Assembly: GCA_017462565.1 (NCBI GenBank)
Contig: JAFTQW010000063.1
Coordinates: forward strand, 124,001-188,000
Length of the DNA: 64,000 nucleotides
Direction: 5' to 3'
From: Ruminococcus sp.
GTDB taxonomy: Bacteria; Bacillota; Clostridia; Oscillospirales; Ruminococcaceae
Positions 25,999 through 35,150 of the stretch are shown here, piece by piece; positions within the stretch are counted from its first letter, which is position 1; each line of letters begins with the position of its first letter. Made by a program: the position numbers and the translations under genes. The notes beneath the pieces are model-generated. The model saw nothing but the letters and a program-made list of their open reading frames with translations, ran no database searches and was not told the origin of the DNA.

Positions 25999-28401
25999 AT
26001 GAAGATTCTCAAGAAAGCGCTGTCCGCTGTCTCTGCGGCTGCTGTAACATTTACGGTCGGCGCTTCAGGCATCGGTATCAGCGGCAGTTTAGGCTCTGCC
26101 GACGCTGCCGGAAGCACAACAGCTATCGACCTCGTAAACGATATGGGTCTTGGCTGGAACCTGGGCAACACATTCGACAGCTGGAATACTGCCAGCTATA
26201 AAACTCAGTCAGACGGCTATGTTGACAACGAAACCGGTTTCGGCAATGTTACAACAACCAAGGCTATGATCGACAAGATTCATGAATACGGCTTCAACAG
26301 CGTAAGAATCCCGATCACATGGTATGAAAATACCAATTCGTCTACATTCGATATCAACGACAAATACCTCGCCCGCATCAAAGAAGTTGTCGATTACTGC
26401 TATGCCAACGATATGTATGTAATCATCAATATGCACTGGGATTGGGAAAGCGGCGGCTCTCTTTGGCTCAACAAGGGCGAAGCTGCGCTCGATCAGTTCA
26501 ACACAATGTGGAAAGAGATCGCTACATACTTCAAGGACTACGATAATCACCTTGTTTTCGAGGATATGAACGAGGTTACTTTCGATTACAGCGTCCTTAA
26601 CAAGTTCAATCAAAGCTTTGTTGACAATGTCCGTGCAACAGGCGGAAACAACAAGGATCGTCTGCTTCTTCTCGCAGGAGCTAACGCCGATCTTACCAAA
26701 ACCTGTAATTCAAGCTATATCGTTCCCGATGACGATATGCTCGCTGTAGATATTCATTATTATACCCCTCCCACATTCTGCGTTATGAAGCAAAATGAGA
26801 ACTGGGGCGGAACTCTTCCCGCAACTACATGGGGCACAAACGCCGAAAAAACAGATCTTGCAAATAACTTTGCAAAGCTTAAAACAAATTTTGTCGATAA
26901 AGGCATTCCTGTAATTATCGGCGAATACGGCGTTCTCACTAACGAGGGCAAGGAACAGGAATCTATCAGAGATTTCGTTAAAACTGTTGCCGGAACTGCT
27001 CTCAGCATGAACGGTGTTGCAGGTTATCTCTGGGACGACAGCGATTCCGGCGGACATAAGTATTTCAGCAGAAAGAACCTTTCTTTCTTTGATGAAGAAA
27101 TCGGTAAATCGTTTATAGAGCTTTCCGGCAGCGGTTATAATCCCGGAACTATGGACTGGGTTTCAACCACTGTTGAACAGACAAAAGATAACTCGGGCAA
27201 TCCTGTGGCAGGTTCGTATCAGATCACTGTAGGTTCTTCATCAAAGGTTAAAATCGACCTCAGCTCCGATAAAACAAGAGTAGGCGGAACAGCTACCCTC
27301 AGCTACTGGGATAAAAATGCAAATTCAGGCAAAGGCTCGTGGGTTCAGAATGGACTTTACTGCAATATTTCTATCAATGAAGACGGTGTTGTTGAAGTAA
27401 ACCAGACCGATTCAAATTATGAAGAGGTTCTTAACTACGGCTATATCGAAATTCCTCCGGAGGTAGACACAGATACCGTTCAATTCCAGATCATGTATGC
27501 CGGATATGCAGACGCAGACGGAAACTGGTTCAATCTGGATTCAAGCGAATATCCTGCCGTTTCCAAGGCTTATATCGAAGGAATTGTCGATCCGGGTCAG
27601 ACAACAACAACTACTACCACCACCACAACAACCACTACTACAAAGGGCGGAGACACAACAACTACAACTACTTCGGCAGAAGGCGTTAACGGAAACGCTT
27701 ATATCGCCGGTATGCTCGGAGCTGAATCATGCTGGAGCATTGACGATGTTAACGATGAGTCTACAACTGCTGCTATAACTAAGGACGGTCAGTATACGGT
27801 TGAATGGGTTCTTACAGAGGGCGGTACTGATACTGTTCAGTTCCTCGCCGTTGTAATCAATCCTGCCGGAACCGTTGAAAACTTCACCACAGATACTCTT
27901 CCAAGCCTTGCAGTTACTCTTGACGAGGTCTGGGTAGACGGAGTTCAGCTTACTGATTACACCGCAAGCGAAAACGCCATAAATACACGTTACTACGAAG
28001 GCGCAAATAATCCCGGAGTTACGAGAATCTATCTCCGTGATGAATGGGGTTCAAAGATCGAAGACCTTCCGGGCGACACTGTAATTACTCAGAGCGTTAA
28101 GGTAGTTTTCACTGTTAAAGGCGTTGACGCCGGATATACAGAGGATGAAACTCTCTACGGAGACGCTAACTGCGACAAAAAAATAGATATGTCAGACGCT
28201 GTTCTTATTATGCAGTCACTTTCTAATCCTGATAAGTACGGTCTTAATGGTTCCGATGCAAGCCATATCACAGAACAAGGTATGCTTAATGCTGACGTTT
28301 ATGAAAACGGCTCCAGCGGCGTAACAAACGAAGACGCACTTATGATACAAAAATATAAACTTGAACTTGTTGATTCTCTTGAGCCAGCCGATGCTGCCTG
28401 A
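25999..28401 (+). CDS. Cellulosomal GH5 endoglucanase with dockerin
   Basis: A secreted 800-residue cellulase or mixed-linkage glucanase. Order: signal peptide (1-36), GH5 domain (about 40-365), a beta-sandwich module (about 385-530), a Thr-rich linker (about 534-560), a second beta-rich module (about 565-710), and a type I dockerin (about 718-795). The GH5 start NDMGLGWNLGNTFDSWN is typical of subfamily 4-like enzymes; the acid/base is E192 in EDMNEV and the nucleophile E309 in IIGEYG. The dockerin has calcium loop GDANCDKKIDMSD and a divergent second loop DVYENGSSGVTNED. It should dock onto a cellulosome scaffoldin. The gene is monocistronic, with its own promoter and terminator. Confidence 0.93.
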   Translation: MKILKKALSAVSAAAVTFTVGASGIGISGSLGSADAAGSTTAIDLVNDMGLGWNLGNTFDSWNTASYKTQSDGYVDNETGFGNVTTTKAMIDKIHEYGFNSVRIPITWYENTNSSTFDINDKYLARIKEVVDYCYANDMYVIINMHWDWESGGSLWLNKGEAALDQFNTMWKEIATYFKDYDNHLVFEDMNEVTFDYSVLNKFNQSFVDNVRATGGNNKDRLLLLAGANADLTKTCNSSYIVPDDDMLAVDIHYYTPPTFCVMKQNENWGGTLPATTWGTNAEKTDLANNFAKLKTNFVDKGIPVIIGEYGVLTNEGKEQESIRDFVKTVAGTALSMNGVAGYLWDDSDSGGHKYFSRKNLSFFDEEIGKSFIELSGSGYNPGTMDWVSTTVEQTKDNSGNPVAGSYQITVGSSSKVKIDLSSDKTRVGGTATLSYWDKNANSGKGSWVQNGLYCNISINEDGVVEVNQTDSNYEEVLNYGYIEIPPEVDTDTVQFQIMYAGYADADGNWFNLDSSEYPAVSKAYIEGIVDPGQTTTTTTTTTTTTTTKGGDTTTTTTSAEGVNGNAYIAGMLGAESCWSIDDVNDESTTAAITKDGQYTVEWVLTEGGTDTVQFLAVVINPAGTVENFTTDTLPSLAVTLDEVWVDGVQLTDYTASENAINTRYYEGANNPGVTRIYLRDEWGSKIEDLPGDTVITQSVKVVFTVKGVDAGYTEDETLYGDANCDKKIDMSDAVLIMQSLSNPDKYGLNGSDASHITEQGMLNADVYENGSSGVTNEDALMIQKYKLELVDSLEPADAA

Positions 28402-28414
28402 TCAAAAAATATCA

Positions 28415-28444
28415 CTGCCGGACTTTTCAGTCCGGCAGTTTTTT
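28415..28444 (+). terminator. Terminator after the GH5 gene
   Basis: A 10-bp stem CTGCCGGACT / AGTCCGGCAG with loop TTTC, followed by six Ts. Confidence 0.92.
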
Positions 28445-28493
28445 CATAGTCTGAATTAAGTCATATTCACATAAAATCTGTTTCCGACATATC

Positions 28494-28698
28494 TTAAGGA
28501 AGCACTGATTAAATCCAGTGTGCAGATTGCGCAGTCAGATTTTTCATCAGATTGTATAGAAATTTTGCAGGCAGGCTGTCGCCTGTCAAAAAAATTCTGT
28601 GTACCCCAAGGGAATTTCCTTCGGGCGCAGATGACGAAAAATATGCAAGCAAGGTGCGCTCCGAGCCGTCAGGCGCAATTTAATCAGTGATTCCTTAA
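28494..28698 (+). repeat. Long palindrome element, family II copy A
   Basis: A 205-bp element whose first and last 21 bases are inverted copies with one mismatch (TTAAGGAA...CACTGATTAAAT). It shares interior segments with 35151-35330, including TCAGATTGTA and GAAAAATATGCAAGCA-like sequence, while its terminal stems are different. It carries inner hairpins such as CAGGC-AGGCTGTC-GCCTG. It lies just upstream of feoB. Both elements begin and end with TTAA, which may be a target duplication. Confidence 0.8.
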
Positions 28699-28725
28699 TA
28701 CAGAACAATTTCAGGAGGTCGGAAT

Positions 28726-29859
28726 ATGTCGGAAAATCATCATCTTGTCGCTCTTGCCGGAAACCCAAACGTCGGAAAATCTACTGTTTTTAACGCTCTG
28801 ACCGGAATGAAGCAGCATACCGGAAACTGGGCAGGAAAAACTGTTGCCGGAGCGGAAGGACACTTCCAATATAACGGACTAAGCTTCACTATTGAAGATA
28901 TCGCCGGAACTTACTCGCTCAGAACAAATTCCGCCGAAGAGGAATCCGCCCGTGACTTTATCTGTTTTGGCGGAGCGGAGGCAGTTATCGTTATCTGCGA
29001 CGCAACTTGTCTTGAAAGAAATCTTAATCTTGCACTGCAAATAATTGAAGCAGCTCCGAAAACAATGATATGCGTTAATCTTCTTGATGAAGCAAAAATA
29101 AAAGGAATAGAAATTGATCTTGCACTTCTGGAAGGACTTCTCGGAGTTCCTGTTGTCGGAATGACGGCAAGAAGCGGAAAAGGTCTTGACGAAATGAAAA
29201 AACGTCTTTGCAGTCTTATCAGCGAACCTGCGGCGAACTCAGCGTTTCACAGCGCACTTCCGGAAGAGCTTGAAAGCGCTCTGACCAATGTTCAAAGGGA
29301 AATCAGCGGATGCGTGAAAAAAATGTCCCCAAGAACGATCGCACTGCGAATTCTTGAGGGCGATACCGAATTTCTTAAAAAGGCATCCGAATTTGAAGGT
29401 ACTGCTATTGAAATAAGTGAAAATGTCTCAGAAATTCTCTCGTCTCTTGCCGAAAGCGGCTATACTAAGGAAAAAATCTCTGACAGCATCATTACCGCCG
29501 ACGTTGAAAGAAGCCGTTCAATCACACGCAGGACTGTCAAAACAGGAAAGACCTCACCATATCTTCGTGACAGAAAGCTTGACAAAATTTTTCTCAGCCG
29601 CCGATTCGGAGTTCCGGCAATGCTCCTGCTTTTCGGACTGATTCTCTGGATCACAATTGCGGGAGCAAATTATCCGTCAGAGCTTCTCGGAAACGGTCTT
29701 TTCGCTCTTGGAGACAAAATTTCAGAAAGCATGATAAAATCAGGCACACCGGATTGGCTTGAGGGAGTACTTATCCAAGGCATCTACAAGGTTCTCGCAT
29801 GGGTAGTGTCCGTTATGCTTCCGCCTATAGCCGGATTCAAAATAAACCATAAAAAATAA
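28726..29859 (+). pseudogene. feoB: FeoB ferrous iron transporter, C-terminally truncated
   Basis: FeoB imports Fe2+ and has a G-protein domain, a spacer and a multi-helix permease. Here the G domain is intact: P-loop GNPNVGKST (about 13-21), switch region HTGNWAGKTV, and DIAGTYSL; VNLLDEAK stands where the NKxD-type motif is expected. The permease starts (FGVPAMLLLFGLILWI), but the frame ends after WVVSVMLPPIAGF with a short basic tail NHKK at residue 377. Full-length proteins continue for about 300 residues more. A terminator begins at the stop, and no downstream permease fragment is present. It is either a pseudogene or a stand-alone GTPase; iron transport is unlikely. Confidence 0.85.
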
Positions 29860-29895
29860 CCTGTATCAACAAATCGCTGATACAGGTTTATATTT
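29858..29895. terminator. Bidirectional terminator between truncated feoB and the Wzz-like gene
   Basis: An 11-bp stem AACCTGTATCA / TGATACAGGTT flanked by A-rich sequence on the left and T-rich sequence on the right, so it can serve both converging genes. It overlaps the feoB stop. Confidence 0.8.
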
Positions 29896-31465
29896 ATTTA
29901 TTTTTCTTTACAGAAGATTTTTTAGCGTTTGCTCCGGTTTCCGATTTATCGGTATCTCCTTCGCTTGTATCGTCATCCTCTTCATTTTCGTCATCATATG
30001 AAACCGATTCAACGGCAAGCTTCTTAGAATTCTCATTCTTTATAGCCATAATAAATGCAACAGCAAGGTAAACGATAAGAACAAGAGCCTCAACAATGAC
30101 CGCAGGCATCATTGAATTGTGTAAAACTGCCTTTATAGAAGCCTTATTAGGATTTGAAGCCGGTACAAGAATGTTATAAGCGTTTGCAAATTCTACAGCT
30201 TCAAAGTACTCTTCTGAAGTGATTCTTGTATCCTCGATCAGTTCATCAAGCTTCTGATTGAGCGCAGCGAGCTGCGCATCCGCATATTCCGCCATTTCAG
30301 CAGTGCTTGTAGCGGATTTGTCAAGACTTTCTTTTCTCTGTGTGTAGAATTTGATTTCCTGCTTTGTTTCAGCAAGCTCAGATGCGATAGAATCTCTTCT
30401 TTCAATAAGCTTGTCGTATTCCTCAGAAGCCTGAGTAAGCTCAGTATTTCCGTTTTCTACGCCCGCAACAACAAGAATTGAATCTTTCTTGTAGGAATCA
30501 ATAGTCTCTTTAAGGTTGTTAAGCTTTTCAGTAAGAGAATCCTTGTTTCTCGTGAGGGAATCTATTCTGTACTGATAGTATGCAATAGTCGATTCCTTAT
30601 TTTTAGTAACGTTATTAACGGTTACATAAGAAGAAATTCTGTCCAGATCTATCGTTTTTACAGAATTTATAGACTGATAAATATCATTGAATGTATGACC
30701 GCTCTGGCTTGAACGGAAGTATGTTGAATCATTCTTAGCAAGATCGTTTACATATCTTGCAAGAGTATCGAGGGTTGTTCTGAAAAGATCGACAGCTTCA
30801 GAATAATCGTAATCAGCATAATTAACAGCGGCAACAGCAGAACCAAGAGCCTGATTATAACCATATCGATTGAAGAAATAGGTTCTGAAATTATTCAGGA
30901 TACTGTTCAGAACAATAACTGCGTCCGATGAGCTGATGTCTGCTGCAGCATAGTTGAAGCTTATCGTATACTGAGTGGGATAATAATCAACATCAAGCAT
31001 AGCCTGTGCAGCAGCGAGATTACCGCTGTTTGCATTCTCATAAATACTCTTGTAAACGGTGATCCTGTCGATAGCGTCATCCGGCATAACGCCGCTGAAT
31101 CGGAGATTATCTCTTATATCTGAAACCTTTTCTATATCCATGTTATTTTCAACAAGAGCGTTTGTAATAACCTGTGGATTCTTGATCATGTTGATATCAA
31201 AAGTTTGTCCGGCAGGATCGAGTCCTTTTTCAATGCCGTCATAATTAAAGCTTACGAGCGCCGTAAGCGGAGTTTTGTTTTTTCTCACCTTTATTGCCGT
31301 AAAGCCCAACACTCCAACACCGGCAATTACAGCAATTATTATCCACGGCAAAAAATATTTTTTTAAGCATTTCCAAATTCCAGCCAGAGAAATAACAACA
31401 GAGTCTTTATCGTCCGGCTCATTTTTGATTGTAACATTAAGGTTACGTTCCTCAGATTTAGCCAT
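29894..31465 (-). CDS. Wzz-like chain-length/polysaccharide co-polymerase family protein
   Basis: A 523-residue protein with the Wzz topology: a short cytoplasmic N-terminus, a transmembrane helix at about 36-56 (LPWIIIAVIAGVGVLGFTAI), and a large outside domain with long coiled coils (about 315-425, for example SLTRNKDSLTEKLNNLKETI). A second helix lies at about 460-482, followed by a highly acidic C-terminal tail ending in lysines. No tyrosine-kinase domain is fused. It probably regulates assembly of a surface polysaccharide. No polymerase or glycosyltransferase is adjacent, so the polymer is unknown; the phosphonate genes nearby are a possible link (inference). Confidence 0.7.
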   Translation of the reverse strand: MAKSEERNLNVTIKNEPDDKDSVVISLAGIWKCLKKYFLPWIIIAVIAGVGVLGFTAIKVRKNKTPLTALVSFNYDGIEKGLDPAGQTFDINMIKNPQVITNALVENNMDIEKVSDIRDNLRFSGVMPDDAIDRITVYKSIYENANSGNLAAAQAMLDVDYYPTQYTISFNYAAADISSSDAVIVLNSILNNFRTYFFNRYGYNQALGSAVAAVNYADYDYSEAVDLFRTTLDTLARYVNDLAKNDSTYFRSSQSGHTFNDIYQSINSVKTIDLDRISSYVTVNNVTKNKESTIAYYQYRIDSLTRNKDSLTEKLNNLKETIDSYKKDSILVVAGVENGNTELTQASEEYDKLIERRDSIASELAETKQEIKFYTQRKESLDKSATSTAEMAEYADAQLAALNQKLDELIEDTRITSEEYFEAVEFANAYNILVPASNPNKASIKAVLHNSMMPAVIVEALVLIVYLAVAFIMAIKNENSKKLAVESVSYDDENEEDDDTSEGDTDKSETGANAKKSSVKKNK

Positions 31466-31511
31466 TTTGTCCTCCAGATTTTAAAATTGCGGATACTTCC
31501 GCCACCGATAT

Positions 31512-31541
31512 ATTATACCACTTTATATTCCGGATTGTCAA
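31512..31541 (-). promoter_or_regulatory. Promoter of the Wzz-like gene
   Basis: On the - strand TTGACA (complement of 31536-31541) and TATAAT (complement of 31512-31517) are separated by 18 bases, about 45 bases before the ATG at 31465. A ribosome binding site GGAGG lies close to the start. Confidence 0.75.
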
Positions 31542-31648
31542 TGTTTTTCGCTGTTTTCTGATATTTTCCAGCATTTATCCAAATGTTGCCGTAATATAAA
31601 TGAGTGATTTGCTTAATTTGACAATAAATGTGAAAAAGCAGTGAAAGA

Positions 31649-33139
31649 TCATGCAAAAATAATTTCTTTAAGTCCGATACAGCCGCATCCGCTGTAAACG
31701 AGGTATAACGGACTTTTTCCCTCTGGAAACGGAATTTCCGCAAAAATCTCAGTCCATTCTGCGCAGCCGGATGGAAGCGTTATTTCTGCCGAAGGCTTAT
31801 CTTTCGGCTCTGAGAAATAAACGAGCAGCTTTCCCATATCATCGCTGTTTTTTTCGCATCTGAAAACGATTCCGAGTTTTTCAGCTTTTCCGAACTCAAA
31901 ATACTTGAATCCGATAAGAGTTCCGCCGCATATCTCGCCGATATAACGTTCCTCGCCTGAATTTGTGACGTTAGGGAAGCTTTCGGTAAAAATTTTATTA
32001 GAGCCGTGAGGCATTCTGCCGTTCGTAATATTGCAGGCAATTACCGCCGGATATGTTCCCAAACCGATAAGGGGCTTTCCATTAAGTCCGCATGAGGTTA
32101 TTTCGACCTGCTTTATCGAACCGTCCTGTTCAATAGCGATTTTCTCTGCGCACGCCTGACGGCTGTAATCGGATTTATGAGTAAGTCTGTGGTAAAAAAC
32201 GTACCACTCTCCGTTTATCTCAATAATGCTTCCGTGAGTCGTTCCTGTCATATTAAGGCGTTTTTCATCGGTAATACCGTTTATTCCCACATCACCGTTG
32301 GAGACTATAGTTCCGCCGTAAACGAAATCACGATCCGGAAAATCGCTTACCGCATAGCAAAGCTCGTGATTTTTCTGTGAAGAGAACACAAAATAATACT
32401 TCCCGCCGACTTTTCTCATCGAGCTTGCTTCAAAAAATTCATGACCGCCGAAATCGGCTTCATACGGTATAATATGCTTCGGATTCTCCTTAACTGTAAG
32501 CATATCGCCCTCCAGAACGACCATGCAGGCTCCGTTTACGTTATCAACAGTTCCGAGAACTTCCTCCGGCGATTTATTGAATCTCTTGCAGACTTCGGCA
32601 AGCTTATCCGGATCAGAAGCAAGTATTTCATTGCTTTCGTTCATAAACTGCGTACCGTAGTAAATTCTGATAATTCCGTTATCGTTAAAAGCGCAAGGAT
32701 CGAAACAGACGTAATTGTTCATGGGAGATCCGTCCGGATAGCGCACAAAGCCAAGATATTCGTATTTTCCGGCAGGAGTATCGCAGACTGCAACGGATAT
32801 CGGTCCGAAATAGCCTCCCACTCCGTACTCGCCTGACATACAATAATAAAGATAATATCTGCCGTCATTGCCCTGAACAACGTCGGGAGCGTACATATAC
32901 GGTCTTTCAGCATAGTTCGGATCCTGCTGAGCACGATAGATAACGCCATCTTTTCTCCACTGTGAAAGATCGTTAATGGGAGCAGAGTAAACCGTATAAT
33001 CGTCCATGCAGAAAGTGTGACCGCCCTCCTTATCATGAGAACCGTAAAGATAAACTCTGTCTCCGAAAACGTGCGGTTCGCCGTCGGGAATGTATTCGCC
33101 AAGCGGAAGATATGGATTGTAAACCTGATTTTTATTCAT
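31649..33139 (-). CDS. GH43-type glycoside hydrolase with C-terminal sandwich domain
   Basis: A 496-residue protein with a five-bladed beta-propeller resembling GH43 arabinosidases/xylosidases. NPYLPLGEYIPDGEPHVFGDRVYLYGSHD near the start (in two parts: NPYLPLGEYIPDGEPHVF and RVYLYGSHD) carries the first acidic residue. Further residues are YMYAPDVVQGNDGRYYLYYC, CFDPCAFNDNGIIRIYYG, and FFEASSMRKVGGKYYFVFSS with the likely catalytic glutamate. A carbohydrate-binding-like sandwich occupies about 390-496. No signal peptide is visible, so it probably acts on imported oligosaccharides. The ATG at 33139 is used because ACGGAGG lies 7 bases upstream; an in-frame ATG at 33160 would place it inside the gene. 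Confidence 0.85.
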   Translation of the reverse strand: MNKNQVYNPYLPLGEYIPDGEPHVFGDRVYLYGSHDKEGGHTFCMDDYTVYSAPINDLSQWRKDGVIYRAQQDPNYAERPYMYAPDVVQGNDGRYYLYYCMSGEYGVGGYFGPISVAVCDTPAGKYEYLGFVRYPDGSPMNNYVCFDPCAFNDNGIIRIYYGTQFMNESNEILASDPDKLAEVCKRFNKSPEEVLGTVDNVNGACMVVLEGDMLTVKENPKHIIPYEADFGGHEFFEASSMRKVGGKYYFVFSSQKNHELCYAVSDFPDRDFVYGGTIVSNGDVGINGITDEKRLNMTGTTHGSIIEINGEWYVFYHRLTHKSDYSRQACAEKIAIEQDGSIKQVEITSCGLNGKPLIGLGTYPAVIACNITNGRMPHGSNKIFTESFPNVTNSGEERYIGEICGGTLIGFKYFEFGKAEKLGIVFRCEKNSDDMGKLLVYFSEPKDKPSAEITLPSGCAEWTEIFAEIPFPEGKSPLYLVYSGCGCIGLKEIIFA

Positions 33140-33166
33140 TTTAAACCTCCGTATATTCATTTTTCT

Positions 33167-33337
33167 AAGGGGGACTCTGTCCCCCTAACCCCCTGCCAAA
33201 GGGGAGTACATCCCCTTTGGAAACCCAATATTAATTACTTCAAATCCCAACAAGGGATTTGAAGTAATTAGGCTGCGCCAAAGAGAACAAACCGTTAACA
33301 GAAGGTAAAAGTGAAAACAAAGTCTCTTCAAAATGAA
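33167..33337 (+). repeat. Multi-hairpin intergenic repeat, copy R8
   Basis: A full + oriented copy located upstream of a - strand gene: GGGGGAC/GTCCCCC, CCAAAGGGGA/ATCCCCTTTGG-type stem, AATTACTTCAAATCCC/GGGATTTGAAGTAATT, GGC-TGC-GCC, and the tail GAAAACAAAGTCTCTTC. Confidence 0.85.
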
Positions 33338-33360
33338 GAAAAATGAACACCTTATAAACA

Positions 33361-33689
33361 CAGGGACGGAAAAGCCGTCCCTGACAGTCTGTCGAAAAAG
33401 TGATTTTTTATTAATAATGGGATTCCAAAGGGACAATGTCCCTTTGGCAGAGTCCAGAGGCAACGCCTCTGGTAGGGTGTGGGGCAAAGCCCTGCATACA
33501 GCCTTCGGGCGCTCCGTAAAGAGTGAATTTCAAAACAGTCCAATGGACTGTTTTGAAAGAGGTGACTCCCCACAGTGTGGGGAGATGTCACGAAGTGACA
33601 GAAGGGACGGCACGTAGTGAGCCCTGTAAGAGAGGGCGTTCCCTTAGTTTTTCTACAAGCTGACAGGGACGGAAAAGCCGTCCCTGATT
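33361..33689 (-). repeat. Composite reverse-oriented repeat R12 flanked by a duplicated hairpin
   Basis: A 23-bp hairpin (CAGGGACGG-AAAAG-CCGTCCCTG) occurs at 33361-33383 and again at 33664-33686. Between them is a - oriented relative of the multi-hairpin family: CCAAAGGGACAATGTCCCTTTGG, CCAGAGGCAACGCCTCTGG, CAAAACAGTCCA/TGGACTGTTTTG, CTCCCCACAGTGTGGGGAG and TGTCACGAAGTGACA. Ends related to CTGTC-GAAAAA face each other. The right hairpin is 9 bases beyond the glmM stop and may act as its terminator. The region 33140-33694 has no gene. Confidence 0.75.
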
Positions 33690-33694
33690 TTAAT

Positions 33695-35080
33695 TTATAA
33701 TGTATGGCCGTTAGCCTTGAGAACTTCCACAACCTCGCCGACATATCTGCGGCAGGTCTCTTCGTCCTCGGCTTCAACCATTACACGAACCAACGGCTCT
33801 GTTCCGCTTTCACGCACGAGGATTCTTCCCGATTCCCCAAGCTCGGCGGCAGCTTTTTCAACTGCGGCAATAACATCCTTATCAGACTGAGCGGCGGATT
33901 TATCCTTGACTTTTACATTTTCAAGCACCTGCGGATAAACCTTGAACGGAGCGGCAAGCTCGCTGAGATTTTTTCCTCTTGCCATAATAACTTCCATAAT
34001 TTTAAGACTTGTGAGGATACCGTCGCCCGTTGAAGCGTACTTCGAGAAGATGATATGTCCCGACTGCTCTCCGCCGAGACGGCAGCCGTTTTCCTTCATG
34101 TATTCGTAAACGTATTTGTCGCCGACGGATGTTTTAGCGTAGTTGATACCTATTTCATCGAAAGCCTTATAAAGACCGAAATTGGACATAATCGTCGTAA
34201 CAACAGTATTATTGACCAGCTTTTCACGTTCTTTCATATATCGTCCGTAGATATAAAGAATGTGATCGCCCGAAATAACTCCGCCCTTTTCGTCCACGCA
34301 GAGACAGCGGTCGGCATCGCCGTCATAGGCAAAACCTGCGTCAAGCTTGTTTTCCACAACGAATTTCTGCAAACCTTCAATATGAGTCGAACCGGCATTA
34401 TTGTTTATATTAGTGCCGTTCGGCTCGGCATTTATGACGTGGGTTTCAGCTCCGAGAGCGTCAAAAACAGCCTTTGCAACGTTCCACGCAGCTCCGTTAG
34501 CGCAGTCGAGACCGATCTTCTTTCCTCTGAACGAATATACCCCAAGCGAAATAAGATAACCGATATAGCGGTTTCTTCCGGAAACGTAATCGACCGTGCG
34601 TCCGATTTTATCGTCAAGAGCAAACGGAAGCTCGCTCCAGCTCTGACCGAAAATCTCCAGTTCACCGTCAAGATAAGCCTCAACGAGATTTATAACCTCG
34701 TCCTCCATTTTTTCGCCGTATCTGTTGATGAGCTTAAGACCGTTATCGTGATAGGGATTATGACTTGCCGAGATCATTATTGCGCAGTCGAAACCGTCTA
34801 CACGGGAAATATACGCAACCGAGGGAGTTGTTGTAACGTGAAGCAGATAAGCGTCTGCGCCGGAAGCGGTAAGTCCGCCTACGAGCGAATACTCAAACAT
34901 ATAGCTTGAAAGTCTTGTATCTTTTCCGATAAGTACACGAGGAGCGGTATTATCGCCGTTTCTTCTCTTTATTTCTCCGTAATACCAGCCGAGGAAGCGT
35001 CCAACCTTAAAGGCATGGTCGGCAGTTAAATTAACGTTGGCAGTTCCTCTGAAGCCGTCTGTTCCAAAATATTTTCCCAC
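33695..35080 (-). CDS. glmM: Phosphoglucosamine mutase
   Basis: GlmM converts glucosamine-6-phosphate to glucosamine-1-phosphate for peptidoglycan precursors. The 461-residue protein has FGTDGFRGTAN at the start, the phosphoserine loop ISASHNP (S106), the metal loop DGDADR and the sugar-binding GGEQSGH. The C-terminal phosphate-binding loop is RESGTEPLVRVMVEA. The start is GTG at 35080, with AAGGAG 10 bases upstream; no better ATG exists. Its promoter is at 35369-35397, so a palindromic element (35151-35330) lies in the leader. Confidence 0.95.
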   Translation of the reverse strand: MGKYFGTDGFRGTANVNLTADHAFKVGRFLGWYYGEIKRRNGDNTAPRVLIGKDTRLSSYMFEYSLVGGLTASGADAYLLHVTTTPSVAYISRVDGFDCAIMISASHNPYHDNGLKLINRYGEKMEDEVINLVEAYLDGELEIFGQSWSELPFALDDKIGRTVDYVSGRNRYIGYLISLGVYSFRGKKIGLDCANGAAWNVAKAVFDALGAETHVINAEPNGTNINNNAGSTHIEGLQKFVVENKLDAGFAYDGDADRCLCVDEKGGVISGDHILYIYGRYMKEREKLVNNTVVTTIMSNFGLYKAFDEIGINYAKTSVGDKYVYEYMKENGCRLGGEQSGHIIFSKYASTGDGILTSLKIMEVIMARGKNLSELAAPFKVYPQVLENVKVKDKSAAQSDKDVIAAVEKAAAELGESGRILVRESGTEPLVRVMVEAEDEETCRRYVGEVVEVLKANGHTL

Positions 35081-35150
35081 TTGAATGCTACTCCTTACAT
35101 TATATAATATTAAAAATATATTGTATTATCTATATATTTTATACTTCATA

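Noticed and set aside
27603-27670. ACA/ACT repeat as a microsatellite
   Set aside because: It encodes the Thr-rich linker of the GH5 protein with mixed Thr codons, so protein composition explains it.
34055-34909. Long open frame (284 codons) opposite glmM
   Set aside because: It is a shadow of glmM, whose motifs are complete. The product shows no recognisable family and the frame has no ribosome binding site.
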